A stretch of DNA of 64,000 bases from JAFGMQ01 sp036733345 (GTDB lineage Bacteria; Desulfobacterota; DSM-4660; Desulfatiglandales; Desulfatiglandaceae): NCBI GenBank assembly GCA_036733345.1, contig DAINAR010000004.1, forward strand, positions 1-64,000, written 5' to 3'. Positions 45,975 through 55,219 of this stretch are shown piece after piece. Every line of letters begins with the position of its first letter. The stretch's first letter is position 1. A program made the translations under genes and the position numbers. The notes below the pieces were generated by a model. That model had not been told where the DNA came from and did not search any database. It worked only from the letters and a program-made list of their open reading frames with translations.

Positions 45975-46027
45975 CTCCCCCTCCCATACCGGGCATTATC
46001 ATATCAAGAATTACAATTTATATCTTT

Positions 46028-46180
46028 TCACGGTTTTCCAGATATATCCACTGCCTCTTTTCCATTCATTGCAATCAGCACATCATAACAATGGCTTTCC
46101 AGTCTCTGTCTGCTAACGTCAGTTTTCATTTTCTCATCATCAACAAAGAGAACAGCTCCGGAACCTCTTATTATACCTTA
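46028..46180 (-). pseudogene. Receiver-domain (REC) remnant
   Basis: The minus-strand translation reads AVLFVDDEKMK...RLESHCYDVLIAMNGKEAVDISGKP then stop. This is the first 45 residues of a response-regulator receiver (VDDE acidic pocket, NGKEA helix) without the phosphoacceptor Asp or the rest. It is bounded upstream by an in-frame stop. The 399-bp gap 45975-46373 otherwise holds nothing that I recognise. Confidence 0.65.
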
Positions 46181-46373
46181 ACATATAGGGGGATTGTGCC
46201 AGTATGAATGGAAAATAATTAAAGCTTAAAAGGAAAATAACTTGACAATCTGCACGACTGCGTACAAGAATTTATTTGTTTTACGGCAATTCAGATTGGA
46301 TTATCAGCATTTCCGGGTAGAGTTGTTTTGAGCTTCTTATAGACAACTTACACATAAGAGGTAGAATACGGTC

Positions 46374-46943
46374 ATGAAACGGATAATTTTCCAGATTCTG
46401 CTTTTGCTTATCCTTTGCATCTTTTTTATCAGTAGTTTTCTGCTTGTAAATAATATTCTTAATTTACCCTTCGTTTCCACAAATGAAGCACTTCACAAAG
46501 CCGATTCAGCCTTTACCCTTGATTTTTTAATCCCGGCAGGCACTTATATCGATAACACACTTACAATTGGCGATGTAATAAAGATCCGAACCGGCAGGCA
46601 GACTTCTCTCTATGAAACCATGATCGGTTCAATTGCAGGCCTTATCCCAGAGCGGTACCGGCAAATAGCGGATCTTGTCGTGTTTCTATTCTGGTCATTC
46701 CTCATCATGACATTTTTGAGGATATTTACGTTTACAGGGTATGGCAGGGCTCTTCGTATAAGCCTCCTCATGGGCGGAATTATATATTATTTTATGCCTG
46801 ATTTCTCGCCAGGCAAGACTGATGATACCATTTTTCTCGGAATTCCTTTATTGATAATAATTGTCAGGGCATATATTTCATGGAAGATTAAAAGCAGGAA
46901 ACGATTTGTGAATAAACATGCCGGGTCCAGATCCGGCATATAA
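46374..46943 (+). CDS. Conserved-looking membrane protein of unknown function
   Basis: 189 residues. One N-terminal hydrophobic helix (about 5-27) is followed by a non-membrane region with DFLIPAGTYIDNTLTIGDVIKI, then three more membrane helices (about 100-170) and a basic tail. The family is not recognised. The last codons overlap a GC-rich hairpin (about 46919-46937), which is not followed by a clear U-run. It is convergent with the P-type ATPase gene 20 bp away. Confidence 0.6.
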   Translation: MKRIIFQILLLLILCIFFISSFLLVNNILNLPFVSTNEALHKADSAFTLDFLIPAGTYIDNTLTIGDVIKIRTGRQTSLYETMIGSIAGLIPERYRQIADLVVFLFWSFLIMTFLRIFTFTGYGRALRISLLMGGIIYYFMPDFSPGKTDDTIFLGIPLLIIIVRAYISWKIKSRKRFVNKHAGSRSGI

Positions 46944-46963
46944 TATAATTATCAGGACTGACA

Positions 46964-49720
46964 TCATTCTTCTCTTTTCCTCTTTATCCTTCGCAGCAGT
47001 TTAAGCGTCTCGTGAGCCGCTAAAAAAAGTATCGCCGCAATGAGAATCATCCCCCAATCACCCGGAGTAAGGGGTGCAAATCCAAGGAACCTGTTTATAA
47101 ACGGAGTATAAATGGCAATAATGGTAAAGCCAATTGAAATAACAAATGACCATAGCAGCTTCGGATTATTGAAAAACTCCGGACTTATCAAGGATGAAAA
47201 CCTGTACCGGCGTGCCATGATATTTATATACTGGCAAAAGGCTATCGTTGCAAAACTTACTGTAGTAGCCCTTGGATAAAGCAGGTGCCCCAGGTAGAGG
47301 GAAGAACCCGTACGATACATAAAAAGGCCAAAATTGGCAAAGGCAAATCCCCCCATTAAAAAGCCAAAAAACAGGACCTCTATAAAAGTAGACCGATTGA
47401 TAATATGCTCAGCCTGACTTCTTGGAGGCTCCATCATAATCGTTTTGGATGAAGGATCAAATGTCAACGCAGTCAAAGGGAGTATCTCGGCGATAAGGTC
47501 TATTGATAATATCTGAATGGCAAGGATTGGAATAGGCCAGTGACCCAGAGAAACAGCAGCCAGGCCCATGAGCACAATAGTTAACTCACCCATGTTGCTT
47601 GTCAGAGATGCCAGAATTGTCTTTTTCAGATTATTGTATATGGTTCGTCCTTCGCGAATTGCATAAACCATCGTGGAATAACTGTCATCCAGAATTACCA
47701 GTTCCGAGGCATCCTTGGACACATCAGTACCTATCCCTCCCATTGCTATACCAATATGGGCACTCTTCAAGGCAGGTGCATCGTTCACACCGTCACCTGT
47801 AACTGCAACAATTTTTCCGTGACTCTTTAAAAGCTTTACAATCCTTAACTTGTCTTCAGGAGACACCCTTGAAAAAATGACAGATTCCTGGGGTTCGACT
47901 AATTCCCGGAATTCGTCATCGGAAATTTCTGACAGCATTTCACCTGTCACAACAGGTACTTCAGCACCTTCAGGAGCGAGAGCAATCTGCCGCCCTACTG
48001 CCCTGGCAGTTATTGCGTGGTCTCCAGTCATTATAAAGGTCTTGATATGCGCCTCATGAGCCTGCTCAATTGCCTCCCTCACACCTTCCTTGGGCGGGTC
48101 ACTCATGGCCATGAGACCAAGAAAAGTGACATCCCGCTCAAGTTCATCCATTACATAATCCTGCTTTTCTTTTCCGAGTTCTCGAAAAGCAATTGCAATT
48201 ACACGCATCGCCTCACCGGCATATTTCTTATTGATATCCTCAATTGTGGAGGCGTCTTCATCGGTAATTGTAACCGGTTTCCCATTCTTTAATATATGCC
48301 TGCTCACCGAAAGGATGCTTCCGGTAGCCCCTTTCATGCACAGGACTTCCCTGTCATCAAACCTTCGGACCGAACTCATCCGCTTTCGAACCGAGTCAAA
48401 ACTGAATTCGTGCAGTTCGGGATTTTCCTGATCTTCAATTGGAGAACGAGTACCGAGCTTGGTAGATACCGCAATAAGCGCTGCCTCGGTCGGATCACCA
48501 ACCGGATACCATGAGGAATGCCTGTCATCAGGTTCGTGAATTTCAGCGTTTGATGCCATTGTTGCAGCGTCAAGCAGAATTTCAATTCTGTCTATTTCCT
48601 CCGGAGTTAATTCCTTTCCTGTCTTGTCAAAAACAGAACCGGACGGTTCATATCCCAGGCCTGTAACTTCATACTCCCTGCCATCAAACCATATGTATTT
48701 TACCGTCATCTCATTTTTCGTCAGGGTACCGGTCTTGTCTGTTGCAAGTATATTTGTTGACCCGAGGGTCTCAACTGATGAAAGCTTTTTCACCACAGCA
48801 TTTTTTCCTGCCAGCCGCGCCACCCCGTTGGAAAGGGCGACTGTTATCTGCATTGGCAGGGCCTGAGGAACCACTGCAACTGCTATACCGAGGGCATATA
48901 TAAGCGCAAGGTTCAATCCGAGCCCTTCCCACATAGACAGCACAAACAGAATTATGCCTATTATTACCGCAAACACTGAGATTCGATTTGCAATGACCCC
49001 AAGTTCCTTCTGAAGCGGGGAAGGAGCATGATCCTCCTCCTGAGTAAGATTTGCAATCTTTCCCACCTCAGTGCCCATCCCGGTTGAAACCACAACTCCT
49101 TTACAGTTTCCGGCAGCCACAGTAGTGCCGAGGTATGCCATATTGTCCCGATCAGCAAGAGTGCATGGACTGCTTATGGTATCAGTTTTCTTTTCCTGAG
49201 GCATTGACTCGCCTGTCAGAGAAAAATCATTTGTCCTCAGGTTGAAGGCCTCTATAATACGAAGGTCTGCCGGCACCTTATCGCCTTCTTCCAGATAAAC
49301 AATATCACCCGGAACAAGGTTAATCTGAGACTCCTTAATCAGGCGTCCCTCCCGATATAATTTGGCGGGCGACTGAACCAGCTTCTTCAGGGACTCCATG
49401 ATCTTCTCCGCCTTATATTCCTGAAAATATCCGATCACTGCATTAACGGCCATGATGATTACCATAATAATACCATCACTGAAATTGCCGATAATGAATG
49501 ACATAAGTGCAGCTATGCCAAGAACAATTATAAGAATATCCTTGAACTGAAAGAGTAATTTTAACCACCATGGCCTTCTGTGAGTCGAAATAATTTCATT
49601 TTTTCCATATTTAATGAGCCTGCTGTTTGCCTCAGTTTCAGAAAGGCCACCTGCATTTGTTTGGAAAAAGGCAAGCACCTCCTTGACTGATTTCAAATAA
49701 AAATTATTTTCCTCTTTCAT
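46964..49720 (-). CDS. P2-type cation-transporting ATPase
   Basis: About 918 residues from ATG 49720 (GGAGAGG upstream; upstream in-frame ATGs at 49744 and 49753 are possible). It has an N-terminal cation-ATPase domain, the TGES actuator loop, the phosphorylation site DKTGTLT, TGDHAITA, and the hinge TGDGVNDAPALK, plus about ten membrane helices. The M4 helix carries VPQALP where Ca-ATPases have PEGLP, so the ion (Ca, Na, H or another) is uncertain. No operon partner. Confidence 0.92.
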   Translation of the reverse strand: MKEENNFYLKSVKEVLAFFQTNAGGLSETEANSRLIKYGKNEIISTHRRPWWLKLLFQFKDILIIVLGIAALMSFIIGNFSDGIIMVIIMAVNAVIGYFQEYKAEKIMESLKKLVQSPAKLYREGRLIKESQINLVPGDIVYLEEGDKVPADLRIIEAFNLRTNDFSLTGESMPQEKKTDTISSPCTLADRDNMAYLGTTVAAGNCKGVVVSTGMGTEVGKIANLTQEEDHAPSPLQKELGVIANRISVFAVIIGIILFVLSMWEGLGLNLALIYALGIAVAVVPQALPMQITVALSNGVARLAGKNAVVKKLSSVETLGSTNILATDKTGTLTKNEMTVKYIWFDGREYEVTGLGYEPSGSVFDKTGKELTPEEIDRIEILLDAATMASNAEIHEPDDRHSSWYPVGDPTEAALIAVSTKLGTRSPIEDQENPELHEFSFDSVRKRMSSVRRFDDREVLCMKGATGSILSVSRHILKNGKPVTITDEDASTIEDINKKYAGEAMRVIAIAFRELGKEKQDYVMDELERDVTFLGLMAMSDPPKEGVREAIEQAHEAHIKTFIMTGDHAITARAVGRQIALAPEGAEVPVVTGEMLSEISDDEFRELVEPQESVIFSRVSPEDKLRIVKLLKSHGKIVAVTGDGVNDAPALKSAHIGIAMGGIGTDVSKDASELVILDDSYSTMVYAIREGRTIYNNLKKTILASLTSNMGELTIVLMGLAAVSLGHWPIPILAIQILSIDLIAEILPLTALTFDPSSKTIMMEPPRSQAEHIINRSTFIEVLFFGFLMGGFAFANFGLFMYRTGSSLYLGHLLYPRATTVSFATIAFCQYINIMARRYRFSSLISPEFFNNPKLLWSFVISIGFTIIAIYTPFINRFLGFAPLTPGDWGMILIAAILFLAAHETLKLLRRIKRKREE

Positions 49721-49846
49721 TCTTTGAACCTCTCCGATATTCATATAGGCCACAATACATGAAGGCGGTTTTAATTTGCTGATTAAAATAGACTAAATCA
49801 GGCAAAAAGCCTATCATATTATAAAAACTTTAACAAAGAAGATATC

Positions 49847-51013
49847 ATGAATATCCTGGCAATGACAGCACTCAATTATACCAAAGTATACACACTGATA
49901 GAAGACTGCAGTGGCCTGCAAAAGATAATAGCAGATATCAAAAACGAACCGGCAATAGGCGTGGACCTTGAAGCTGACTCCATGTTCCACTATCAGGAAA
50001 GGGTATGCCTTCTTCAGATATCATCACGTGAGAATAATATGGTGATCGACCCCCTTTCCGTCAAAGACCTCTCCCCTCTTGCTCCGGTTTTTGAGGATAC
50101 TGCTGTAAGGAAGATCTTCCATGGCGCAGACTATGATATCCGTTCCCTCTTCAGAGACTTTGGTATAGAGGTAAATAATCTGTTTGATACCCAGATTGCC
50201 GCGAAATTTCTCGGATATAATGAAACCGGCCTTGCCAGCCTGCTCAAAATGAAATTCAATATTCCGAGAGACAAAAAATACCAGAAAAGGGATTGGTCCC
50301 AGAGGCCACTGCCAGGTGACATGCTTCAATACGCAGCTGACGATACCAGCCTCCTTATTCCTCTGCATGATATCCTTACAAAAGAACTGGAGGAAAAAGG
50401 GTTTCTTTTCTGCGTGGAAGAAGAATCAGAAATTCTAAGCAGGGTCCGTCCCAATCTATCAAAACCAGGGCCCTTATTTCCCGGCTTCAAAGGCGCAGGA
50501 AGGCTCGACCCCCGGACCCTTGCTGTTCTGGAAAAGCTCCTCCGTTTTAGAGACCGGATGGCGAGACAAAGAGATTGTCCTCATTTCAAGGTACTGGGCA
50601 ACATCCCGATCCTTGAAATCGCCAAATCTAAACCAATCACAAAAAATGACCTTGCCGGGATAACAGGACTTAATCCCAGGCTCATAGAACGTATGGGAAG
50701 TTATCTTATTAATAGCGTTAAAGAGGGTCTGGAGATCCCCGAAAATGCTCTTCCAGTATACCCCAAATCTCCCAGAATCAGACTGGGGCATAAAGAATCA
50801 GCCCGAATCAAGGCATTAAAAATCCTGGGAGCAAGGCTGGCACAAGGTCTGGGGATTGATCCATCGCTCGTCTGTACCAATGCTCAGATTCAGGCACTTG
50901 CAATCGCAAACCCGAAAAGTCCTGAAGATATGAAGGATATCCCTGAGATAAGAAAATGGCAGGTCAAGCTTTTTGGCGAAGACATCTGTGAGGTTCTTCA
51001 GGAGACAGGCTGA
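49847..51013 (+). CDS. rnd: Ribonuclease D
   Basis: 388 residues. The DEDDy 3'-5' exonuclease has Exo I DLEADS (about 40-45), Exo II GADYDIRSL (about 94-102) and Exo III YAADDT (about 163-168). It is followed by an HRDC domain (about 210-290) and a second HRDC-like C-terminal region, as in RNase D. It trims tRNA and other stable RNA 3' ends. A bidirectional terminator follows. Confidence 0.93.
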   Translation: MNILAMTALNYTKVYTLIEDCSGLQKIIADIKNEPAIGVDLEADSMFHYQERVCLLQISSRENNMVIDPLSVKDLSPLAPVFEDTAVRKIFHGADYDIRSLFRDFGIEVNNLFDTQIAAKFLGYNETGLASLLKMKFNIPRDKKYQKRDWSQRPLPGDMLQYAADDTSLLIPLHDILTKELEEKGFLFCVEEESEILSRVRPNLSKPGPLFPGFKGAGRLDPRTLAVLEKLLRFRDRMARQRDCPHFKVLGNIPILEIAKSKPITKNDLAGITGLNPRLIERMGSYLINSVKEGLEIPENALPVYPKSPRIRLGHKESARIKALKILGARLAQGLGIDPSLVCTNAQIQALAIANPKSPEDMKDIPEIRKWQVKLFGEDICEVLQETG

Positions 51014-51066
51014 TTTGTTAAACCGTCTTTAATATTATACCTCAGGTTCAAAAAGTCATAAGAAGC

Positions 51067-51108
51067 ATAAAGGCACAAAGGGGTATCTTTTTCCCTCTGT
51101 GCCTTTAT
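51067..51108. terminator. Bidirectional terminator between rnd and zraP
   Basis: ATAAAGGCACA (51067-51077) pairs perfectly with TGTGCCTTTAT (51098-51108) over 11 bp. The stem is flanked by A/T-rich runs on both sides and sits between convergent rnd and the zraP-like gene. Confidence 0.8.
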
Positions 51109-51167
51109 TAATAGTTACTCAATGTTCGAAAACAGTTTCTTGAATCTTTAAATTTCTATCAATTCAA

Positions 51168-51710
51168 TCAATTTGTGGCGCTCTTACCATAACCGAATCC
51201 CCTTGGACACGTCCCCGGATTATCCTGATTTACTCCAGGGCCACCCCTTTTGGCAAAGCCACAGGCGCCTCTTCCGAACCCTGACCCAAAACCAATTTCA
51301 GGAGAAATCTCTCGAGCCTGTAATCGAAATTCAAGCCGGGCCTGTTTCACGCTGTATTGAAGATCACTTATCTCCTTCTGGAGGACCCTCAGTCTTTCTA
51401 CGTCAGGCTCTGAAGTGCTCCAGATAGTTCTTATTTCTGTTCTTTTTTCAGAGATCTCGGACCTGATCTGGGCTGTATCATCGTAAAATTTCTGATAGAG
51501 AGCATTCAGTTCTGTCCTCTGCTCGTCTGTTATGCCTGCATTGTTCCCTGAAAGTGCTGCGCCATAAGGACAATCTGGACGGTTATTATTCCCCCAGCCT
51601 CCCATACGCCTTCCTTTTCCTTTTCCCCAATCCGGGCCAAAGGCCAGCGCTGGCACAACCATAATTCCGATCAAAGCAATAACACCAATAATACCTATTG
51701 TCTTTTTCAT
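51168..51710 (-). CDS. zraP: ZraP-like periplasmic metal-responsive chaperone
   Basis: 180 residues with a signal peptide (cleavage after about 23, PALA-FG), a Gly-rich GKGKGRRMGG stretch, and a long helical hairpin (about 60-130, LTXXQ/CpxP-like, TDEQRTELNALYQKFYDD...). The Gly/Cys tail contains CGF and CPRG. ZraP/CpxP proteins bind zinc and act as envelope stress chaperones. It lies divergent to the zraS-like kinase and downstream of a clear sigma-54 promoter, which together justify the name more than sequence similarity alone. Confidence 0.8.
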   Translation of the reverse strand: MKKTIGIIGVIALIGIMVVPALAFGPDWGKGKGRRMGGWGNNNRPDCPYGAALSGNNAGITDEQRTELNALYQKFYDDTAQIRSEISEKRTEIRTIWSTSEPDVERLRVLQKEISDLQYSVKQARLEFRLQAREISPEIGFGSGFGRGACGFAKRGGPGVNQDNPGTCPRGFGYGKSATN

Positions 51711-51756
51711 TTTTCTGCCTCCTTTTGTTTAAGCATTTTGTTTTTACTTTTTAAAG

Positions 51757-51773
51757 AGCAAGGCTCATGCCAA
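51757..51773 (-). promoter_or_regulatory. Sigma-54 promoter of zraP
   Basis: The minus strand reads TTGGCATGAGCCTTGCT, with GG and GC exactly 10 nt apart, matching the -24/-12 consensus at all key positions. Transcription should start near 51745, about 35 bp upstream of the zraP ATG. Confidence 0.85.
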
Positions 51774-51868
51774 AAATATAATTTCGGCTTAACTTGCTGT
51801 AATAACTACATATCTTTTATCAAAGCACTGAAGGAGATCATAACTGACTTGCAATAATTCATACAAAG

Positions 51869-51919
51869 GTGGATAATCAGTATCCACAATGAGTATCCAT
51901 GTGGATACTTAATACCCAC
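51869..51919. promoter_or_regulatory. Tandem operators for the ZraR-like activator
   Basis: GTGGATA-N5-TATCCAC (51869-51887) is a perfect 7-bp inverted repeat. GTGGATA-N5-TACCCAC (51901-51919) has the same 7-5-7 form with one mismatch. They are 32 bp apart (about three helical turns), and an overlapping palindrome GTATCCA-TG-TGGATAC joins them. They lie about 130-165 bp upstream of the expected zraP start, as enhancer sites should. Confidence 0.7.
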
Positions 51920-51965
51920 ATGCTCCATTTTTACGAACATCATTATCCGTAAGTCTGGACTGATT

Positions 51966-53726
51966 ATGAAAAATATTTACAAAAAATCGCTGGCCGGAAT
52001 ACCCCCCTGGCTAATTATAGGATCTGTAGTCATTCTTGCGCCTATCTTTCTGTTCTGGACCATTCAGAATATAAACAAACAAAAAGAAGAGATGATTCAC
52101 CTCCTTTTTGAGAAAGGCGCCGCGCTTATCAGATCCTTTGAGGCCGGGACCCGTACTGGAATGATGGGTATGCACGGTGCGGGAGGGAGAGGATTTCAAC
52201 TGCAGCGACTGCTCGCTGAAACAGCCCAGCAGCCTGATATAGTTCATTTGATCGTAACGGATATAAACGGCAGGATTATAGCACACAGTGATCCTTTAAA
52301 AATTGGAGAAATTTACGGGAAAGATATTGATATTGAATCAGCGCTCAAGGCAGAAAAGCCCCTATGGCGTCAGGTAAAAAACCAGGAGGGCCTTTCGGAG
52401 ACATTTGAGGTCTACAGGAAATTTTCTCCTACACGTATATTCAGCAGGGGCGGCCGCAGGATGCTGAATGAACGAGGCATGGACACCGGAATTAAAAAGC
52501 CTGAAAATACAATTGCCGATCCCGACCAGATTATATTTGTCGGCATGGACATGAGTGCTCTTCAAAAGGCAAGGCAGGAGGATATGCACCACACTATCCT
52601 CATGGGCGCAATCCTCCTTTTGATAGGATTCGGCGGCATCGTCTCTCTGTTTCTTTCTCAGGCATACCGTTCAACCCGGGCTTCATTAACAAGGATAAAG
52701 GCCTTCTCCGATAATATTGTTGAAAACATGCCCATGGGACTGATAGCGGTTGAAAAAGACGGGACAATCGTCTCCCTTAACCAGGCTGCAGAGTCTGTCC
52801 TCAGGATTTCATCCGGGGATATCCCTGGAAAAAAGGCTGAAGAAGTCCTCCGTCCGCTGTGGTCAATTGCAGAAGATCTAAAGGGCGAAAAAATAATCAT
52901 CGAAAAAGAAATCAATTATCCTCTTCCTGAGGGGAGAACAGTCCCGCTTGATGTCATATCAAGCTCAATAGAAGGCGATGATAATACCTCCTGGGGATAT
53001 ATTATCCTTTTCAGGGACCTTACAGAGATCAAATCCCTGAAGGATGAAATAGAAAGAAGCAAACGCCTCGCTTCCCTGGGAAGGCTTGCTGCGGGAGTGG
53101 CCCATGAAATACGCAACCCCCTGAGTTCCATAAAAGGTTTTGCCACATATTTCCGGGACAGATACAGGGAAAACAAAGAGGACCAGGCCACTGCCAATAT
53201 CATGATTCAGGAAGTAGACAGGCTGAACCGCGTCATCGGCCAGCTCCTGGAATTCGCCCGCCCGATGAGCATCCATATGGTACCCACATCAATACAGTCA
53301 ACAGTCCGGCATTCACTCAAGATGGTTAACAAACAGGCAAGTGAAAAAAATATCATTGTGGTGAACAACCTGCCCCATCAAACAATAGAGATACCCATGG
53401 ATCCGGACAGGTTTGCTCAGGTGTTTATTAATCTCTTCCTTAACGCCATTGAAGCGATGGAAGAAGGTGGAACCCTGTCCATAGATCTTTCCAGAGATGA
53501 AAAAGCGGGAATTGTTATGATTTCAGTTACTGATACAGGCAAAGGAATAGAAAAAGAAATACTCGAACATATCTTTGACCCCTATTTCACGACCAGGCAA
53601 TCTGGAACCGGTCTGGGACTGGCAATTGTCCACAGGATTGTTGAATCACACAACGGTGAAATTAAGGTTGACAGTGATGTTGGAAAAGGGACCAGGTTTA
53701 CTGTCCTGCTTCCCGCGGGAAAATAG
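51966..53726 (+). CDS. zraS: ZraS-like sensor histidine kinase with PAS domain
   Basis: 586 residues: membrane helix (about 15-36), periplasmic sensor domain (about 37-205) with a Met/His/Gly-rich stretch TGMMGMHGAGGRG, a second helix (about 210-230), PAS (about 240-355), HisKA GVAHEIRNPLSS (His about 380) and HATPase (NLFLNAIEAM, DTGKGIEKE, GTGLGLAIVHRI). The Met/His stretch may bind metal. It is the input of the ZraPSR-like system; the regulator follows 95 bp later. Start at ATG 51966, 47 bp from the second operator. Confidence 0.88.
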   Translation: MKNIYKKSLAGIPPWLIIGSVVILAPIFLFWTIQNINKQKEEMIHLLFEKGAALIRSFEAGTRTGMMGMHGAGGRGFQLQRLLAETAQQPDIVHLIVTDINGRIIAHSDPLKIGEIYGKDIDIESALKAEKPLWRQVKNQEGLSETFEVYRKFSPTRIFSRGGRRMLNERGMDTGIKKPENTIADPDQIIFVGMDMSALQKARQEDMHHTILMGAILLLIGFGGIVSLFLSQAYRSTRASLTRIKAFSDNIVENMPMGLIAVEKDGTIVSLNQAAESVLRISSGDIPGKKAEEVLRPLWSIAEDLKGEKIIIEKEINYPLPEGRTVPLDVISSSIEGDDNTSWGYIILFRDLTEIKSLKDEIERSKRLASLGRLAAGVAHEIRNPLSSIKGFATYFRDRYRENKEDQATANIMIQEVDRLNRVIGQLLEFARPMSIHMVPTSIQSTVRHSLKMVNKQASEKNIIVVNNLPHQTIEIPMDPDRFAQVFINLFLNAIEAMEEGGTLSIDLSRDEKAGIVMISVTDTGKGIEKEILEHIFDPYFTTRQSGTGLGLAIVHRIVESHNGEIKVDSDVGKGTRFTVLLPAGK

Positions 53727-53821
53727 ACCTCCGCCATTCTGAATATTTTTTAAGGACTGCAATGGCGGAAAGTTAGCATCTTCTGTATTTTCCATATCTA
53801 TAATTTCAAGGAAAAACAAAA

Positions 53822-55189
53822 ATGAAGCATGAGAACAGGATATTGATAGTGGATGATGATTCAGGGCATCGCACAATGCTGAAGACACTTCTAAGGGGAT
53901 GGGGGTATTCCGTGTCTGAAGCTGATGACGGCTCAGCGGCTGTTGACAGAGTTCATGATCAGGCCTTTGATCTGATTCTCATGGATATCAGAATGATAAA
54001 GGTTTCAGGGCTGGAGGCGCTTAAGCTTGTTAAGGAATATAACCCTGCCATCCCTGTTATAATTATGACTGCTTATTCATCAGTTGAAACTGCGGTGGAG
54101 GCACTTAAAAGAGGTGCCTATGATTACCTGACCAAGCCCCTTGACTTTGATGAATTAAGGCTTACCATGGAACGTGCCATGGAACACACCCATCTTAAGG
54201 AAGAAAACCGTCTTCTAAGAGAAAGGCTCGGCGACCATTTAAACAGGCGCAACATCATAGGCAGAAGTCCTGCAATAGTCCGGCTGATGGAAACAATCGC
54301 TCAGGTGGCTCCTACCGAAGCAACCATAATGATAACCGGCGAATCCGGGACCGGCAAGGAAGAGATCGCAATAGCCCTTCACCTTAACAGCAACAGGAAA
54401 GACGGCCCTTTCATAAAAATAAACTGCGCCGCCATAACCGAAACACTTCTTGAATCAGAGCTGTTCGGTCACGAAAAAGGTGCTTTTACCGGGGCTCACA
54501 GGAGGAAGGAAGGACGGTTCCTGCAGGCAAACGGAGGCACCCTCTTCCTGGATGAAATCAGTGAAATGCCGCTTTCAATGCAGGTCAAGCTTCTCCGGGT
54601 ACTTCAGGAGAGAGAAATCACAAGGGTTGGCGGCGAGGAAGTTCTGAAGATAGATGTAAGGCTCATCACAGCAAGCAACAAGGATTTGTTACAGGAGGTC
54701 CGTGCAGGGAGGCTCAGAGAGGATCTGTTTTACAGGCTTAATGTGGTAAACCTTTTCATTCCGCCTCTAAGGGATAGAAAGGAAGACATCCCGCTTCTGG
54801 CTCAGCATTTTCTGGAGATATTTTCCCAAAAAAACAACAAGCAGATCAAAGGGTTTACGCCTCAGGCCATGGACCGTCTTATCAGATACAGATGGCCCGG
54901 CAATGTTCGGGAGTTAATGAATGCTGTGGAAAGAGGTGTCGTACTTTCAAGGTCTGAATATCTTATAGACGATGATTTTCCTTTGATCCATGAGGATGCA
55001 GTAGAAGATGAATTTAAGTCTTCAGATACAGTAATGCACTCTTTTGTTCCTCTCGAACAGGTGGAAAAGGAAACCATAATAAGGACACTGGAATCAGCCG
55101 GAGGAAACAAGAGTGAAACTGCCAGAAGGCTTGGCATTACCAGAAAAACTCTTCACAAAAAGCTGAAAAAATATGGAATTATGAAATAA
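53822..55189 (+). CDS. zraR: ZraR-like sigma-54-dependent response regulator
   Basis: 455 residues in NtrC layout. The receiver (about 5-118) has VDDDSG and phosphoacceptor Asp in LILMDIRM (about 54). The AAA+ domain (about 140-370) has GESGTGKE, the sigma-54 contact loop GAFTGA (about 222) and FLDEISEMP. A Fis-type helix-turn-helix (about 420-452, SETARRLGITRKTLHKKL) ends the protein. It should bind the tandem inverted repeats and activate the zraP sigma-54 promoter. Confidence 0.93.
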   Translation: MKHENRILIVDDDSGHRTMLKTLLRGWGYSVSEADDGSAAVDRVHDQAFDLILMDIRMIKVSGLEALKLVKEYNPAIPVIIMTAYSSVETAVEALKRGAYDYLTKPLDFDELRLTMERAMEHTHLKEENRLLRERLGDHLNRRNIIGRSPAIVRLMETIAQVAPTEATIMITGESGTGKEEIAIALHLNSNRKDGPFIKINCAAITETLLESELFGHEKGAFTGAHRRKEGRFLQANGGTLFLDEISEMPLSMQVKLLRVLQEREITRVGGEEVLKIDVRLITASNKDLLQEVRAGRLREDLFYRLNVVNLFIPPLRDRKEDIPLLAQHFLEIFSQKNNKQIKGFTPQAMDRLIRYRWPGNVRELMNAVERGVVLSRSEYLIDDDFPLIHEDAVEDEFKSSDTVMHSFVPLEQVEKETIIRTLESAGGNKSETARRLGITRKTLHKKLKKYGIMK

Positions 55190-55219
55190 GGCATAGAAAA
55201 CAGCTTTCATATTATAATC

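Noticed and set aside
51798..51815. A second sigma-54 promoter facing zraS
   Set aside because: CGGCTTAACTTGCT has only 8 nt between GG and GC instead of 10.
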